Shown: positions 1-8,517, counted from the first letter of the stretch. The stretch is DNA of 64,000 nt from SXOA01 sp051004015 (GCA_051004015.1 JBPCKT010000150.1:62001-126000), one strand, 5' to 3'. A program made the numbers and translations. Notes: generated from the sequence alone by a model not told the origin.

Positions 1-90
1 CCGTCTTTGATCGAAGGGAGTCGCCGAACTTGGCCTTGCACATACGGAAAGTGCTTTCGACGTTGTTAGGCGACGCCAGTTCTGCGGATA
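1..90 (-). pseudogene. C-terminal fragment of a DDE transposase, cut by the window edge
   Basis: Read on the minus strand from about position 68 down to 1, the DNA encodes NNVESTFRMCKAKFGDSLRS followed by KT. This matches the well-known 'NVESTFSMIKxKFGDxLRSKT' block near the C-terminus of IS4/IS5-like DDE transposases. Upstream of it the frame soon meets a stop (near 88-90) and the usual preceding residues are missing, so the 5' part has been lost. The rest of the C-terminus would lie to the left of the window. The match is short (about 22 residues), so the exact IS family is not assignable. I infer a degraded insertion sequence next to yebC. Confidence 0.55.
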
Positions 91-281
91 ACTATAGAAG
101 TGCCAATGCCCAGGGGTCGCCGGAATTCTTTGGGCGTTTCGCGCCGGGCCCCTCCCGGTACAATACCCATAGGAGGTGCAGCCTTCCGCCAACGGCTCGG
201 CGAATCGTAGAATGGTAATCCACGAGCAACCGCCTCACCGCCGGTGAACAGAGTCAGAGACCTACAAGACGAAGAATTGTT

Positions 282-1004
282 ATGGGAAGAAATTTCGAAA
301 ATCGCAAGAATTCGATCTTCAAGACGGCTGATCAGAAATCGAAGCTGTACTCCAAGTATGGCAAGCAATTGTACGTCGTTGCCAAGAGTGGCGTCGCGGA
401 CCCCGAGGTCAATGTGGCTTTGCGAAGTTTGGTGGAGAAAGCCAAACGGGACCAGGTCCCTGCCCATGTCATTGAAAAGGCGATTGAGAAAGCCCGGGGC
501 GCAGGGGGCGAGGACTTCGTGTCCGCCCGCTACGAAGGCTTTGGTCCGGGGGGCTCCCTGGTCATCGTCGATTGTCTAACGGATAACAACACACGTACGA
601 TTTCCGAGATCCGCAATTGTTTCACCAAGACCGGTTCCAAATTGGGAGCCACCGGCTCCGTCGCCCTGTGGTTTGACCACCTCGCGATTCTGTCCTTCAA
701 AGGGGACAATGAAGAGCAAGTGCTGGAATCGATGCTGGGCGCCGACGTCAATGTCGATGAGATCGAATCCAAGGATGGCTCCCTGACGATCTTTGCGCCC
801 CCCAGCGAGTTTTACAAAGCCAAGACTGCGCTCATGCAAGCGTTTCCTGGAACCGAGTTGGAAGTTCAGGAGATCACCTTTCTCCCTCAGACCAGCAAGA
901 CACTTAGTCCGGAAGACTTGCTCGTGTTCCAAAAGTTGATCAGCATGCTGTACGACTGCGATGACGTGCAGAACGTTTATCACAACGCCGATTTGCCGAG
1001 CTAG
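282..1004 (+). CDS. YebC/PmpR family protein, YeeN-like subfamily (240 aa)
   Basis: This is a member of the YebC/TACO1 family, known as transcriptional regulators and, more recently, as translation factors that help ribosomes through proline stretches. It acts in the cytoplasm. The start 'MGRNFENRKNSIFKTADQK' and the following 'SKLYSKYGKQLYVVAK' resemble the YeeN branch rather than the 'MAGHSKWANIKHRK' start of classical YebC. The 'ARYEGFGPGG' segment and the C-terminal 'LSPEDLLVFQKL' and 'DVQNVYHN' blocks are typical. Length is normal for the family. It stands alone, convergent with the Tad locus, and is followed by a strong palindrome at 1012-1064. No clear Shine-Dalgarno is visible. The family assignment is secure; the regulatory target is unknown. 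Confidence 0.93.
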   Translation: MGRNFENRKNSIFKTADQKSKLYSKYGKQLYVVAKSGVADPEVNVALRSLVEKAKRDQVPAHVIEKAIEKARGAGGEDFVSARYEGFGPGGSLVIVDCLTDNNTRTISEIRNCFTKTGSKLGATGSVALWFDHLAILSFKGDNEEQVLESMLGADVNVDEIESKDGSLTIFAPPSEFYKAKTALMQAFPGTELEVQEITFLPQTSKTLSPEDLLVFQKLISMLYDCDDVQNVYHNADLPS

Positions 1005-1011
1005 CGCCCAA

Positions 1012-1064
1012 AGTACTCCTCACGCTCCGCGTGAGGAATCATCTCGCGGAGCGAGATGAGTACT
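1012..1064. repeat. Double-hairpin (three-way-junction) palindrome between convergent genes
   Basis: Two perfect adjacent hairpins are visible: 1018-1036 (8-bp stem, TCC loop) and 1039-1059 (9-bp stem, GGA loop). They are enclosed by the outer palindromic hexamer AGTACT at 1012-1017 and 1059-1064. This is the shape of a REP-type element. Lying between the stops of yebC and tadC, it may act as a bidirectional terminator, although it has no T-run. Confidence 0.75.
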
Positions 1065-1071
1065 ATTCTTG

Positions 1072-2136
1072 TTACTCCGCTGCCGGCCGGGACCGCGTGG
1101 CGTCGCGGATGGCGTCGGGATTCTGGTTCAAGTCATTGAGTGTATTCACGATGCGGTCCGTGCTGACGCTGAGTTGGTCGTTGGCGTTGAGCGGATTGGT
1201 GCTTGGATTGAAGAAGTCAGACAATTGCAGGAAGGCCGGCGACATGAGCAGGATCAGCACGGCCGGGGCGAAGCAGAACATCAGCGGGAAGGTGAGCAGC
1301 ACCGGCGTGCGGTTGGCCCGCAGGGTGGCAAGCTGCTTGCGGGTTGTGCGGAAGTGGTCCGCCTGGTCGCGGAGCGAGCCGGAGAGGGAGGAGCCGAGGT
1401 GGTCGCCGCGGGTGAGGATGGTGGCGACCTGCCGCACTTCGGGCGTATCCAGGCGGTTGGCCCATTCGGCCAGCGCCATCCGCATGCTGTGCACCTCGGT
1501 CTGCTTCTTCATGATCTGCAGCTCTTCGGCCAGGGCGGGATAGCTGGGGGCGATGTTCTTGCTGACGTGGTCGAGGCTGGCGGCCAGGGGCATTCCGCCG
1601 CCGAGGCACATGCTGAGCATGTCCAGCATGTCCGACAGCCCTTCGTTGATCTGCCGCAGCCGCCGCCGCCGCACGATCCAGACATAGAGACGGGGAATGA
1701 TCGACAGCACCATCGACGCGACGCCGCCGGCAATCAGGTATCGCCAGGTGAACTCCGGCTCCGCGACGGCCAGAATTCCCGCCACGATCAGCGGAAAGAC
1801 CATCAGCAGGAAGCGGAAGGCGTACACGCTGGCCCGAGCGGTCGGCGAGTACATACCCGCCTGCCTGAGCATCTGGCCGAACTCTTTCTTTTCCTTCTGC
1901 GATTCGGGAATTTGCGAAGCCAGTGCGGGGGTGAGCACGCCGAATGCGCCGCCATTGGCGCGGGGATCCGGACGCGCCGCGGGCCGCGATTCCACCGGCT
2001 TTTTGCGGCGGAACATCAGGCGGATCAGGAGCGCGAGGACCAGCACACCGCAGCCGACGGCGATCCAGGTGGCCGGCCGGCTCCAGAGATCGGGCTGGGA
2101 GAGAGTTTCTTGAATGCGGGCGATGAGGTCGTTCAT
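1072..2136 (-). CDS. tadC: Tad pilus inner-membrane platform protein TadC (354 aa)
   Basis: This is one of the two GspF-type platform proteins of a Tad/Flp type IV pilus machine. It sits in the inner membrane and is thought to couple the ATPase TadA to pilin polymerisation. Membrane segments are visible at about 24-42, 105-126, 133-155 and 279-303. The T2SSF domain spans about 165-295, with the 'LSDMLDMLSMCLGGGMPL' start of the cytoplasmic bundle. It is the last gene of the minus-strand run, 10 bases after tadB. An N-terminal membrane helix followed by a Pro/Arg/Ala-rich linker (45-75) is usual for TadC. Confidence 0.9.
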   Translation of the reverse strand: MNDLIARIQETLSQPDLWSRPATWIAVGCGVLVLALLIRLMFRRKKPVESRPAARPDPRANGGAFGVLTPALASQIPESQKEKKEFGQMLRQAGMYSPTARASVYAFRFLLMVFPLIVAGILAVAEPEFTWRYLIAGGVASMVLSIIPRLYVWIVRRRRLRQINEGLSDMLDMLSMCLGGGMPLAASLDHVSKNIAPSYPALAEELQIMKKQTEVHSMRMALAEWANRLDTPEVRQVATILTRGDHLGSSLSGSLRDQADHFRTTRKQLATLRANRTPVLLTFPLMFCFAPAVLILLMSPAFLQLSDFFNPSTNPLNANDQLSVSTDRIVNTLNDLNQNPDAIRDATRSRPAAE

Positions 2137-2146
2137 GGTTCGTACT

Positions 2147-3040
2147 TTAGTAGCTCGACTTCAAAATGCGCCAAACCCACAGCCCGCCGAGAATCTGCAA
2201 GGCGACGGCCCCGGCGATCAGGTAAGGGCCGGTCGGATGGGTCAAAAACGGCTGGATGTAGACCGGCTCCAACCAGGCGATCAGGGCGACGGCGATAATC
2301 GATCCCGCGACCATGCCGATCGCCGACAGCCGGCTGCCGGAGGTAACGGCCATCAGATGGCTGCGGACGTCCTGGCGGTCGCGGGCGGAATGGGCCATCC
2401 GCTCGGTGAGGAGCGAGAGATTTCCACCCGCCCGGCGATGCACAACCACGGCCGTGGCAAAGATGCGGAACTCGGCGATCGGGACTCGGCGCACCATGCG
2501 GTTCATCACGGAGAGAGGCGAATGTCCCAGCTCGAGTTGCGAATGGCCGTAGGCAAACTCGCTGCCGAGCGGGCCTTTGATTTCCTTGGAGACCAGCTCC
2601 ATCGTTTCCGAAAGCGTCTGGCCGCTGCGAACGCAGTCCGCGACGGCTTGCAGGGCTTGCGGCAGGACCGTCATCATCGCCCGCACACGCCACCAGCGAA
2701 TGATCGTAAACACGAGAATTGGCAGCGCCGCTCCCAGCACCATTCCGCCGGCTGCCGCCAGCAGGTTTTCGGTGAAGACCAGCGGAATGCCGCCGCCGAC
2801 AATCGCGCCCCCCATGACGATGAGCAAGGCGGTCCCCATGCTGAGCGAGGTGCCGCTTTCTTCCACCAGGTGAAAGAAGGCCAGGTTGAGAGCGCCTTGG
2901 GGTTCTTCGGGAGCAAGCTCCAGCCGGCGGCGGGGCAGGGCGCGCGGAAAAAACAGGTCGCGGACCAGCATTCCCATCGCCGCCAGCATGGTGGAGATGG
3001 TGGCGAAGGCCACGCCCATAATCGCTAGTTCTGAATTCAT
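2147..3040 (-). CDS. tadB: Tad pilus inner-membrane platform protein TadB (297 aa)
   Basis: This is the second T2SSF platform protein, paired with TadC. Membrane helices are seen at about 4-25, 70-90, 95-115, 238-258 and 272-290. The cytoplasmic T2SSF bundle lies between about 123 and 235 ('ALQAVADCVRSGQTLSETM'). Its ATG overlaps the TGA stop of the upstream ATPase gene by four bases (ATGA at 3037-3040), so the two are probably translationally coupled. Length and topology fit TadB. Confidence 0.9.
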   Translation of the reverse strand: MNSELAIMGVAFATISTMLAAMGMLVRDLFFPRALPRRRLELAPEEPQGALNLAFFHLVEESGTSLSMGTALLIVMGGAIVGGGIPLVFTENLLAAAGGMVLGAALPILVFTIIRWWRVRAMMTVLPQALQAVADCVRSGQTLSETMELVSKEIKGPLGSEFAYGHSQLELGHSPLSVMNRMVRRVPIAEFRIFATAVVVHRRAGGNLSLLTERMAHSARDRQDVRSHLMAVTSGSRLSAIGMVAGSIIAVALIAWLEPVYIQPFLTHPTGPYLIAGAVALQILGGLWVWRILKSSY

Positions 3041-4443
3041 GCCCGTTCCTCCTGCATTTCAAGGGCGGCAGCGGTGGTCATCGGGCCGATGGACATATCG
3101 GGCGTCAGTTGCCGCTGGGCAAACAGGCTCTCGGGAATCTCGATCCCCAGTTGATTGAGCCGCTTCAGGAAGACCGGCTTGTTGCCGGTGGCGTAGAAGT
3201 GCCCGCGGGCGATGCCCCGGTCGTCACTTCCCTTCTGCTCGAAGCCGAACAGGTCCTGAATCTTGTAGTCGCCGTTTTCCAGGCTCATGATTTCCGAAAC
3301 CCGCATCACGCGGCGGACGCCGCCTCGCAGGCGAGCGAGGTGAATGACAAGCGTAATCGCGGAGGCGATGTACTTCCGCACGACGGGCACCGGCAGGTCG
3401 AAGCCGGCCATGCTGACCATGACTTCCAGGCGGGAAAGGGCGTCGTGCGTGTCGTTGGCGTGAATGGTAGTAAGCGAGCCTTCGTGGCCGGTGTTCATGG
3501 CTTGCAGCATGTCCAGGGCTTCGCCGCCGCGGACTTCCCCCAGGATGATGCGGTCGGGACGCATGCGGAGGGCGTTGCGGACCAAATCCCGCTGCGTCAC
3601 TTCGCTGGCCCCTTCCGCGCTTTTGGGGCGGGTTTCCAATTTCACCACGTGCTTCCGCTGGAGCAGAAGTTCGGCGGAGTCTTCAATCGTCACCAGACGC
3701 TCGTTGGCCGGGATGTACCGCGAGACGTTGTTGAGGAACGTCGTTTTGCCGGCGCCGGTGCCGCCGGAGATCATGATGTTGATCCGCCCTTCCACGGCGG
3801 CTTCGATGACCTTAAGGATTTCGGGGCAGACCGAGCCACGAACCATCAGGTCGTTGAGCTGCAGCGGGCGGAGGCCGAAGCGGCGAATGGAAAGGACTGG
3901 GCCGCCAAGGGCCAGCGGGGGAATGATGGCATTCACGCGGGAGCCGTCGGCCAGGCGGGCGTCGACCATCGGCGAATGCTCGTCGATGCGGCGGCCGACG
4001 CGGGCGGCGACCCGCTGGATGATCTGCAACAGGTGCTCTTCGTCAGCGAAAACGGTGTTCGTTTCCTGCAGGCGGCCGAGGCGCTCCACATAGACTTCGC
4101 CGGGGCCGTTCACCAGGATATCGGTGACGTCCGGGTCTTGCAGGTAGATTTCCAGCGGGCCCAGGCCGAAGGACTCGGCCATCAGCTCATCGACAAGGCG
4201 GTCCTCGTCGACGGGCGGCAGCTTGCGGGAGCGGGAATGCAGCATCCCTTCCGCCAGGCGGCGAATGTCCTCGCGGAGCTCTTCATCCGAGAGGCCGGTG
4301 ATGCGGGAGAGGTCGAGTGAATCGAGCAATTCGCGGTGAATGCCCGTTTTGATCTTCTGGAATTCCGCCTCGTGGGTCTCCCCGATCGGCTCGGCGTGGC
4401 CATTGCCGTTTGATTCGGCGGTCTTGTACGAGTTCAAAAACAT
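3037..4443 (-). CDS. tadA: Tad pilus assembly ATPase TadA/CpaF (468 aa)
   Basis: This is a secretion ATPase of the GspE/VirB11 superfamily that drives Flp pilus assembly at the cytoplasmic face of the inner membrane. An N-terminal helical domain (about 1-190) with 'DPDVTDILVNGPGEVYVER' precedes the ATPase core. Walker A GGTGAGKT is at 227-234, the Asp box 'VTIEDSAELL' at 251-260, Walker B 'DRIILGEVRGGEA' at 297-309 and the His box 'GHEGSLTTIHAN' at 319-330. All the catalytic motifs are intact, so an active motor is expected. It overlaps tadB by four bases and lies 60 bases after the TadG-like gene. Confidence 0.95.
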   Translation of the reverse strand: MFLNSYKTAESNGNGHAEPIGETHEAEFQKIKTGIHRELLDSLDLSRITGLSDEELREDIRRLAEGMLHSRSRKLPPVDEDRLVDELMAESFGLGPLEIYLQDPDVTDILVNGPGEVYVERLGRLQETNTVFADEEHLLQIIQRVAARVGRRIDEHSPMVDARLADGSRVNAIIPPLALGGPVLSIRRFGLRPLQLNDLMVRGSVCPEILKVIEAAVEGRINIMISGGTGAGKTTFLNNVSRYIPANERLVTIEDSAELLLQRKHVVKLETRPKSAEGASEVTQRDLVRNALRMRPDRIILGEVRGGEALDMLQAMNTGHEGSLTTIHANDTHDALSRLEVMVSMAGFDLPVPVVRKYIASAITLVIHLARLRGGVRRVMRVSEIMSLENGDYKIQDLFGFEQKGSDDRGIARGHFYATGNKPVFLKRLNQLGIEIPESLFAQRQLTPDMSIGPMTTAAALEMQEERA

Positions 4444-4503
4444 GTCAATCTGCTCCCTTGCACATGGCGCACGCGGCGCTGTGTTTTTGACAGCCGGCTG
4501 GCG

Positions 4504-5760
4504 CTATCTGGTCAGTCGTGTCTTGTGGATGTAAATGTTTTCCGGAACGGGATTGCCGCCTTGCGTCTGTCGCGTTTCCGCGGTGGCGTGAACGATAAAG
4601 TCGGGCTCCAGGCGAAGTCGCAGGCGGCCGCCGAGGGAATCGGCATTGACAATCCTCGCGCCGACAAAGCCCACGATGGTCAGCGGATCCGAGTAGCCGC
4701 TGTAAACGGGGAAGACCCGCCGCGGATAGCTGCTGATGCGGACGTCGTCAAAGGCGTTGGCCAGGCCGGAGGCCGAAATCGAGCCGTTATTGCTGTTGCG
4801 GTCGGCATCGACGCTGATCGTGGTGTCGGCGGTATAGGGGACGCCTCCGAGCGGCGCGACCGGGCCGAGGAAGCCGCCGGCGAAGTCGGTGGAACTCTCG
4901 CCATTGCGAATCTGGTTCTCGATGGTCAGGCCCCCATTGTCGAGGGCCAGGCCGGTGTGGAGGCTGACGAGGGCGGCGTTCAGAGTCTCGCCGCCGCCGG
5001 TGGGATTCAGATAGAAGTCCAATTCCTTGATCCCATTGCCGTTGCTGTCGAGTGCGCCGGCCTGGCGAACCGTGAAAAACTGCGTCTGATCGAGGGCCAG
5101 CGGAGCGACCGGGGCGCGGAACACGCCGCTTGGCCGAAAACCGACGAGGCGGGCATCGAGCGTGACCGTGGCGGCTCCGGTGATCTTGGCGGCGCTGGGC
5201 GAGCCGAAGCCCCGCATCATGAATAGGACGGGGTTGGGGCCGGCGGGATTGCGGAAGATTTCCACCCGCAGGGTGTTGTAGGGTTCGGTCGCGGCTGGAG
5301 CGGGGTTAAAGTTCGCGCCGGAGGCGACTTGCGAAGGAACCGGCACTCTGGCGGCCACAATCGTAACTTCGCCTGGGTTCGTCGAGCTAGCGCGGAGAGC
5401 CATTCCCGCGACGTCGTTATTCCGCTTAAGAAAGCCGGTGCCGGCATTGGTGACGGCATCATTGGCAGCCGTGATGTCGTCGGCTTGCGTCGCCGAGCCG
5501 AAATTGGCGTGGTTCATGAGCCAGGCATGGTCGAGCAGCTCCGTCACTGCGGAATAGGCCAGCACATCTGAGAGCCGGGAGGTATGGCGGCTGGCGAGGA
5601 CGAGGTAGGTCCAGTTGACGACGAGCATCAGCATCAGGATGCCGATGAGAACGTACATCAGCGAAGCGACGGAAGAGTATCCCCGCCGGCCCAAACGATC
5701 ACGACCGGAGCAGCGGAGGGCTGTCCGGCGGGAGGATCGGGGTTGAGTGGCGGAGGGCAT
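4504..5760 (-). CDS. TadG-like minor pilin / pilus-assembly protein (418 aa)
   Basis: An N-terminal basic stretch (about 1-30) precedes one hydrophobic helix at about 31-56 ('SVASLMYVLIGILMLMLVV'). A long extracytoplasmic region with Ala/Thr/Gly-rich, low-similarity sequence follows. This is the layout of TadG-like proteins, in which a prepilin-like helix anchors a large periplasmic domain. No VWA metal site is obvious. I chose the ATG at 5760; an in-frame TTG at 5790 would add ten residues from a repeat-like stretch. Its place between cpaB and tadA supports the assignment. Confidence 0.65.
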   Translation of the reverse strand: MPSATQPRSSRRTALRCSGRDRLGRRGYSSVASLMYVLIGILMLMLVVNWTYLVLASRHTSRLSDVLAYSAVTELLDHAWLMNHANFGSATQADDITAANDAVTNAGTGFLKRNNDVAGMALRASSTNPGEVTIVAARVPVPSQVASGANFNPAPAATEPYNTLRVEIFRNPAGPNPVLFMMRGFGSPSAAKITGAATVTLDARLVGFRPSGVFRAPVAPLALDQTQFFTVRQAGALDSNGNGIKELDFYLNPTGGGETLNAALVSLHTGLALDNGGLTIENQIRNGESSTDFAGGFLGPVAPLGGVPYTADTTISVDADRNSNNGSISASGLANAFDDVRISSYPRRVFPVYSGYSDPLTIVGFVGARIVNADSLGGRLRLRLEPDFIVHATAETRQTQGGNPVPENIYIHKTRLTR

Positions 5761-5777
5761 CGGCGGCGCTGTTCGTC

Positions 5778-5828
5778 GTTCAAGGTTCAAAGGTCGAGGT
5801 TCAAGGTCGCAACCCGCTGAAGCGGGTT
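5778..5828. repeat. GTTCAAGG direct repeats and an AACCCGCT hairpin
   Basis: Positions 5778-5809 carry several near-copies of 'gttcaaggtc'. They are followed directly by a perfect hairpin at 5811-5828 (AACCCGCT, GA, AGCGGGTT). The pair sits in the gap between cpaB and the TadG-like gene, inside a run of same-strand genes. It looks like the dispersed short repeats common in this kind of genome. Confidence 0.6.
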
Positions 5829-5842
5829 ACTACGAGCGGGCG

Positions 5843-6850
5843 TTAGTTCACGTCCTCAATGCCAACGACGGTTGGAACCGCAACGCCGCTGCGGTGGGCG
5901 GCGCTCTTGTCGTCGGTCTTAGGAGCGTCGGTAGCCTGGACATCCGAGTCGTCGTCAAACTGCTTGCCGCTGGGGCCGGTGCGGGATTCGCGAACCTTGT
6001 TGCCGTCGAACTCCTGCACGGTCACTTTGCTGCCGGAATAGTGCTCAATGCGGAACTGCTTCGGCGGCTTGGGAGCGGGAAGGGGCTTGAGGCCGAGGAG
6101 CTCGCGGCGATTGATGGACTTGATGTCGTTATCGATGTCTCCGGCATCCTTGGTGCTGCGGAGGACGGCGGCCAGCGTGCCGGTCCGCTCGGCTACAACC
6201 AGCTTGTTGGCGTCATCCGGGTTGACGGCGACGGTGATCCCTTCGGTGATGATGCCATTGGAACGCCGCGCCCCGCGCTGCAAGGGACGATCCATGATGG
6301 AGTCCATCACCAGCACGTCCTTGAGGAGCGTCTTGGTGGTCACTTCGCCCAGGTCGGGGTGAGTCCCTTCCACGGTGAGCGTGAGGTCGATGCGATCCCC
6401 TTCGGAGAGCCGCTTGCCGCCGGGGGTAGCCCCGACGACGTCGATGGTGATGGCGCGGTGCCCTTCCGGGAGGCGGTCGGACAGATCCGGCAGGGCCTCG
6501 CCGAATTCGAGCAAGTCCTTCTCGCGGACGGCCATGCCGGATTTCAGCACAGTCTTGGTGATGCGGCCCAGAGCCCGGTCCAGCGACCGGAAAGAGTCCC
6601 CTTCCGCGGCCTTGGTCCCCTTGGGGACATAACCCACGAACAGGTCATCGGGACCCAGACGGGTATTTTTGGCGGTATTGGCCCGATAGAACACGACCGG
6701 GATCCCCGGATCGACCTTGGGGGCGGGCTTAGGCGGAGCCTCCGCGACGGGCTCCTTGTGCATGGCCTTGCGGACGACGTACGCTCCGACCAGGCCGAGC
6801 ACGATGGCCATCACGCTGAAAGTGACTGTTGCGGGACTGATACGTGTCAC
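5843..6850 (-). CDS. cpaB: Flp pilus assembly protein CpaB/RcpC (335 aa)
   Basis: This is a periplasmic protein anchored by an N-terminal helix (about 7-27). It is thought to stabilise the secretin or bind peptidoglycan in Tad machines. A SAF-like domain covers about 52-115 ('VVFYRANTAKNTRLGPDDL'). The RcpC-like part runs at about 125-232, with 'EGHRAITIDVVGATPGGKRL', 'EGDRIDLTLTV' and 'ITVAVNPDDANKLVVAERTG'. The C-terminal 100 residues are charged and look disordered. The start is GTG with a GAGGAG Shine-Dalgarno at suitable spacing (6860-6865). It is transcribed after the TadE gene. Confidence 0.88.
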   Translation of the reverse strand: MTRISPATVTFSVMAIVLGLVGAYVVRKAMHKEPVAEAPPKPAPKVDPGIPVVFYRANTAKNTRLGPDDLFVGYVPKGTKAAEGDSFRSLDRALGRITKTVLKSGMAVREKDLLEFGEALPDLSDRLPEGHRAITIDVVGATPGGKRLSEGDRIDLTLTVEGTHPDLGEVTTKTLLKDVLVMDSIMDRPLQRGARRSNGIITEGITVAVNPDDANKLVVAERTGTLAAVLRSTKDAGDIDNDIKSINRRELLGLKPLPAPKPPKQFRIEHYSGSKVTVQEFDGNKVRESRTGPSGKQFDDDSDVQATDAPKTDDKSAAHRSGVAVPTVVGIEDVN

Positions 6851-6898
6851 GTTAACTTCTCCTCATCGGGGGCAGTGTATTCGTAGCGAATGTTCCGG

Positions 6899-7375
6899 TT
6901 ATTCTTTGCGGGTAACGTAAGTTGTTGTCAGGTCTTTACCAGCAGTATCAACGCCGATCCACTTAAGCAAATTGGGTGCCGCCTTGTCGGTGGGGACGTT
7001 CACGCTGACGGAGATGACCGCCCCGGTGGGCGCGTTTTGAATGTCGTCCGTCCCTCCCAGCACGATCTTGCTGCCGTTCACCAGCACCACCAATTCGCGG
7101 TCGGACTTCCAGGACCAACCGGTAAGGGCGTTATCGACGGTAGTGACGATGCTGGCCTCAGTTGCGCCGGTGAGGGCGGCCTGGCGGGTCCCCAGGCTGG
7201 CGGCGGCGGCCAAACCCTGCTGGGACATGAGCATCAGGCCGAATTCCACGAACGCCAGCAAAACGAAAAGCAGGATGGGGAGGACCATGACCAGCTCAAC
7301 GGAAAGGACGGCTCCTTTGCGTGAGTTCTTGGTTGCTTTTTTGAATCGTGGAAACATCTTGTTGCTTCTTTGCAT
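6899..7375 (-). CDS. tadE: TadE-like pseudopilin (158 aa)
   Basis: A basic N-terminus ('FKKATKNSRKGAVLSVEL') leads into one hydrophobic helix (about 22-50) and a roughly 100-residue extracytoplasmic domain, as in TadE minor pilins processed by the prepilin peptidase. The conserved Glu (E27) lies inside the start of the helix. Its ATG overlaps the stop of the prepilin peptidase gene by one base (TGATG), indicating coupling. It probably takes part in initiating or anchoring the pilus. Confidence 0.85.
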   Translation of the reverse strand: MQRSNKMFPRFKKATKNSRKGAVLSVELVMVLPILLFVLLAFVEFGLMLMSQQGLAAAASLGTRQAALTGATEASIVTTVDNALTGWSWKSDRELVVLVNGSKIVLGGTDDIQNAPTGAVISVSVNVPTDKAAPNLLKWIGVDTAGKDLTTTYVTRKE

Positions 7376-7908
7376 CAGTGTTGAACGGAGTTGCTTATGA
7401 GCATCCAGGCCAGGAGGAGCCAGGTGCCGATGGCCACGGGAACGGCGAAAGGAAGGACTCGCTTGTATTTGCGGGGAGAGCCGGCCGTTGCCGTGGCTGC
7501 TCCGCCTTTGTTCAGGAACCGCCGCTGGGTGGTGGAAATGCCGCTGGTGAAGGTGCTGGAGACCATCAGCATCACTCCCATGATCAGGGCGCAGACGGCT
7601 CCCAGGCCGAAGGCGGGAAGGATCATCAGAGGGCCGAGCCAGGTCCCCAGGGCGGCGAGGAGTTTCACGTCTCCCATGCCGCCGCCGCCGAGAATCCAGG
7701 GCAAAATCAAGAGCGCAAAGCCGACCGCAAAGCCAGCCAGGGCCCAGAGCAAACCGGTCCCGCCGCCGCTCACGAGGTGAAACAGCAAGGCTGCAATGCC
7801 GGACGGGACCGTGAGCCAGTTGGGGATCTTCTTGGTGCGGTAATCAATCACCGCGGCTGCCAGGGTGAAGCTGGCGACGAGCGCGGCGAGGACGTACGTG
7901 GAAATCAT
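7375..7908 (-). CDS. cpaA: Prepilin peptidase, A24 family, TadV/CpaA type (177 aa)
   Basis: This is an inner-membrane aspartic peptidase that cleaves class III (Flp-type) prepilins after a conserved Gly. It has the short form without the N-terminal methylase domain, as expected for TadV. The two catalytic aspartates are visible: D22 in 'IDYRTKKIPN' and D80 in 'GGGMGDVKLL'. Several membrane segments cover most of the chain. A cytoplasmic loop rich in Thr/Ser/Arg lies at about 117-150. It sits between the seven prepilin genes and tadE, consistent with processing both. Confidence 0.93.
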   Translation of the reverse strand: MISTYVLAALVASFTLAAAVIDYRTKKIPNWLTVPSGIAALLFHLVSGGGTGLLWALAGFAVGFALLILPWILGGGGMGDVKLLAALGTWLGPLMILPAFGLGAVCALIMGVMLMVSSTFTSGISTTQRRFLNKGGAATATAGSPRKYKRVLPFAVPVAIGTWLLLAWMLISNSVQH

Positions 7909-8100
7909 AGACGGGTGGTCCTGGGGACAAGCGCGTGCGCCGCTGCCGGCGTCACTATGTTTACAAACCGCAACACCGCCACGGCCCCGCGGCGGAGAAC
8001 GGACTTACTGGCAAGTCCCGTGCCCGTGAAAACATTCAGGACTTTGTGCAGTAAGTGTTAAAAACGCTTTCCCACCCCCGTGTTGCTTTCTCGGCGTAAC

Positions 8101-8406
8101 TTACGAATCCACGTCCTCTTCCCCCGGCTGGCCGGGGAGTGTGTTGCGCTCGCAGTCGGTGACGGTGCCGACGGTATCGGTATAGGAGCTGGGGGGAATC
8201 GGCCCAACGCCCGAGAAGCTGAAGCTCTGATCCCAGGAGAGCATTGCCTCGGCCTGGTCCGACATTTCGTCGATGATGCCGTCCCGGGCGGCGCACAGGC
8301 CCGAAACGATGCCGAAAACCAGCAGGATGACGAGCAGCGACCATTCGAAGGTGAGGACGCCGTCTTCTTCCCGCCAGGCGGCAAGCAATAGGTTTTGGAT
8401 TTTCAT
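8101..8406 (-). CDS. Flp-like class III prepilin, array member 1 (101 aa)
   Basis: This is the member nearest the prepilin peptidase and the most divergent of the seven. The N-terminal block 'WREEDGVLTFEWSLLVILLV' contains a class III prepilin site: Gly, then Glu at +5 (G|VLTFE), then a hydrophobic helix. The shared middle 'GIVSGLCAARDGIIDE' and 'DQSFSF' are present. The 'FTDALIYTDCDR' block is reduced to 'VTDCER'. The C-terminus ends in EEDVDS. The predicted mature protein is about 85 residues. It may be a minor pilin or the founding copy. Confidence 0.8.
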   Translation of the reverse strand: MKIQNLLLAAWREEDGVLTFEWSLLVILLVFGIVSGLCAARDGIIDEMSDQAEAMLSWDQSFSFSGVGPIPPSSYTDTVGTVTDCERNTLPGQPGEEDVDS

Positions 8407-8453
8407 GGATTGGCTCTTATGCGTGAAAAGGCGGGCGGGCAGGAAGGCTCGTG

Positions 8454-8517
8454 AGGCAAGCTTCCAGCCTGCCCTGACAATGCCTTTTCCGAGCAGGCTG
8501 GAAGCCTACCCCACCCA
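8454..8517. repeat. Inverted pair of the CTTCCAGCCTGCC dispersed repeat
   Basis: Two opposed copies of the 'aggctggaagcct' motif (about 8457-8474 and 8492-8511) form a long hairpin in the gap between prepilin genes 1 and 2. The same motif recurs at 22140-22160, 29372-29396 and 60903-60927. Confidence 0.75.

Noticed and set aside
1069..2298. Long plus-strand frame opposite tadC and the end of tadB
   Set aside because: It has His/Gly/Glu/Arg-rich shadow composition, and the opposite strand has clear T2SSF proteins.
3109..4320. 403-codon plus-strand frame opposite tadA
   Set aside because: It is antisense to a gene with all ATPase motifs and has no recognisable domain of its own.
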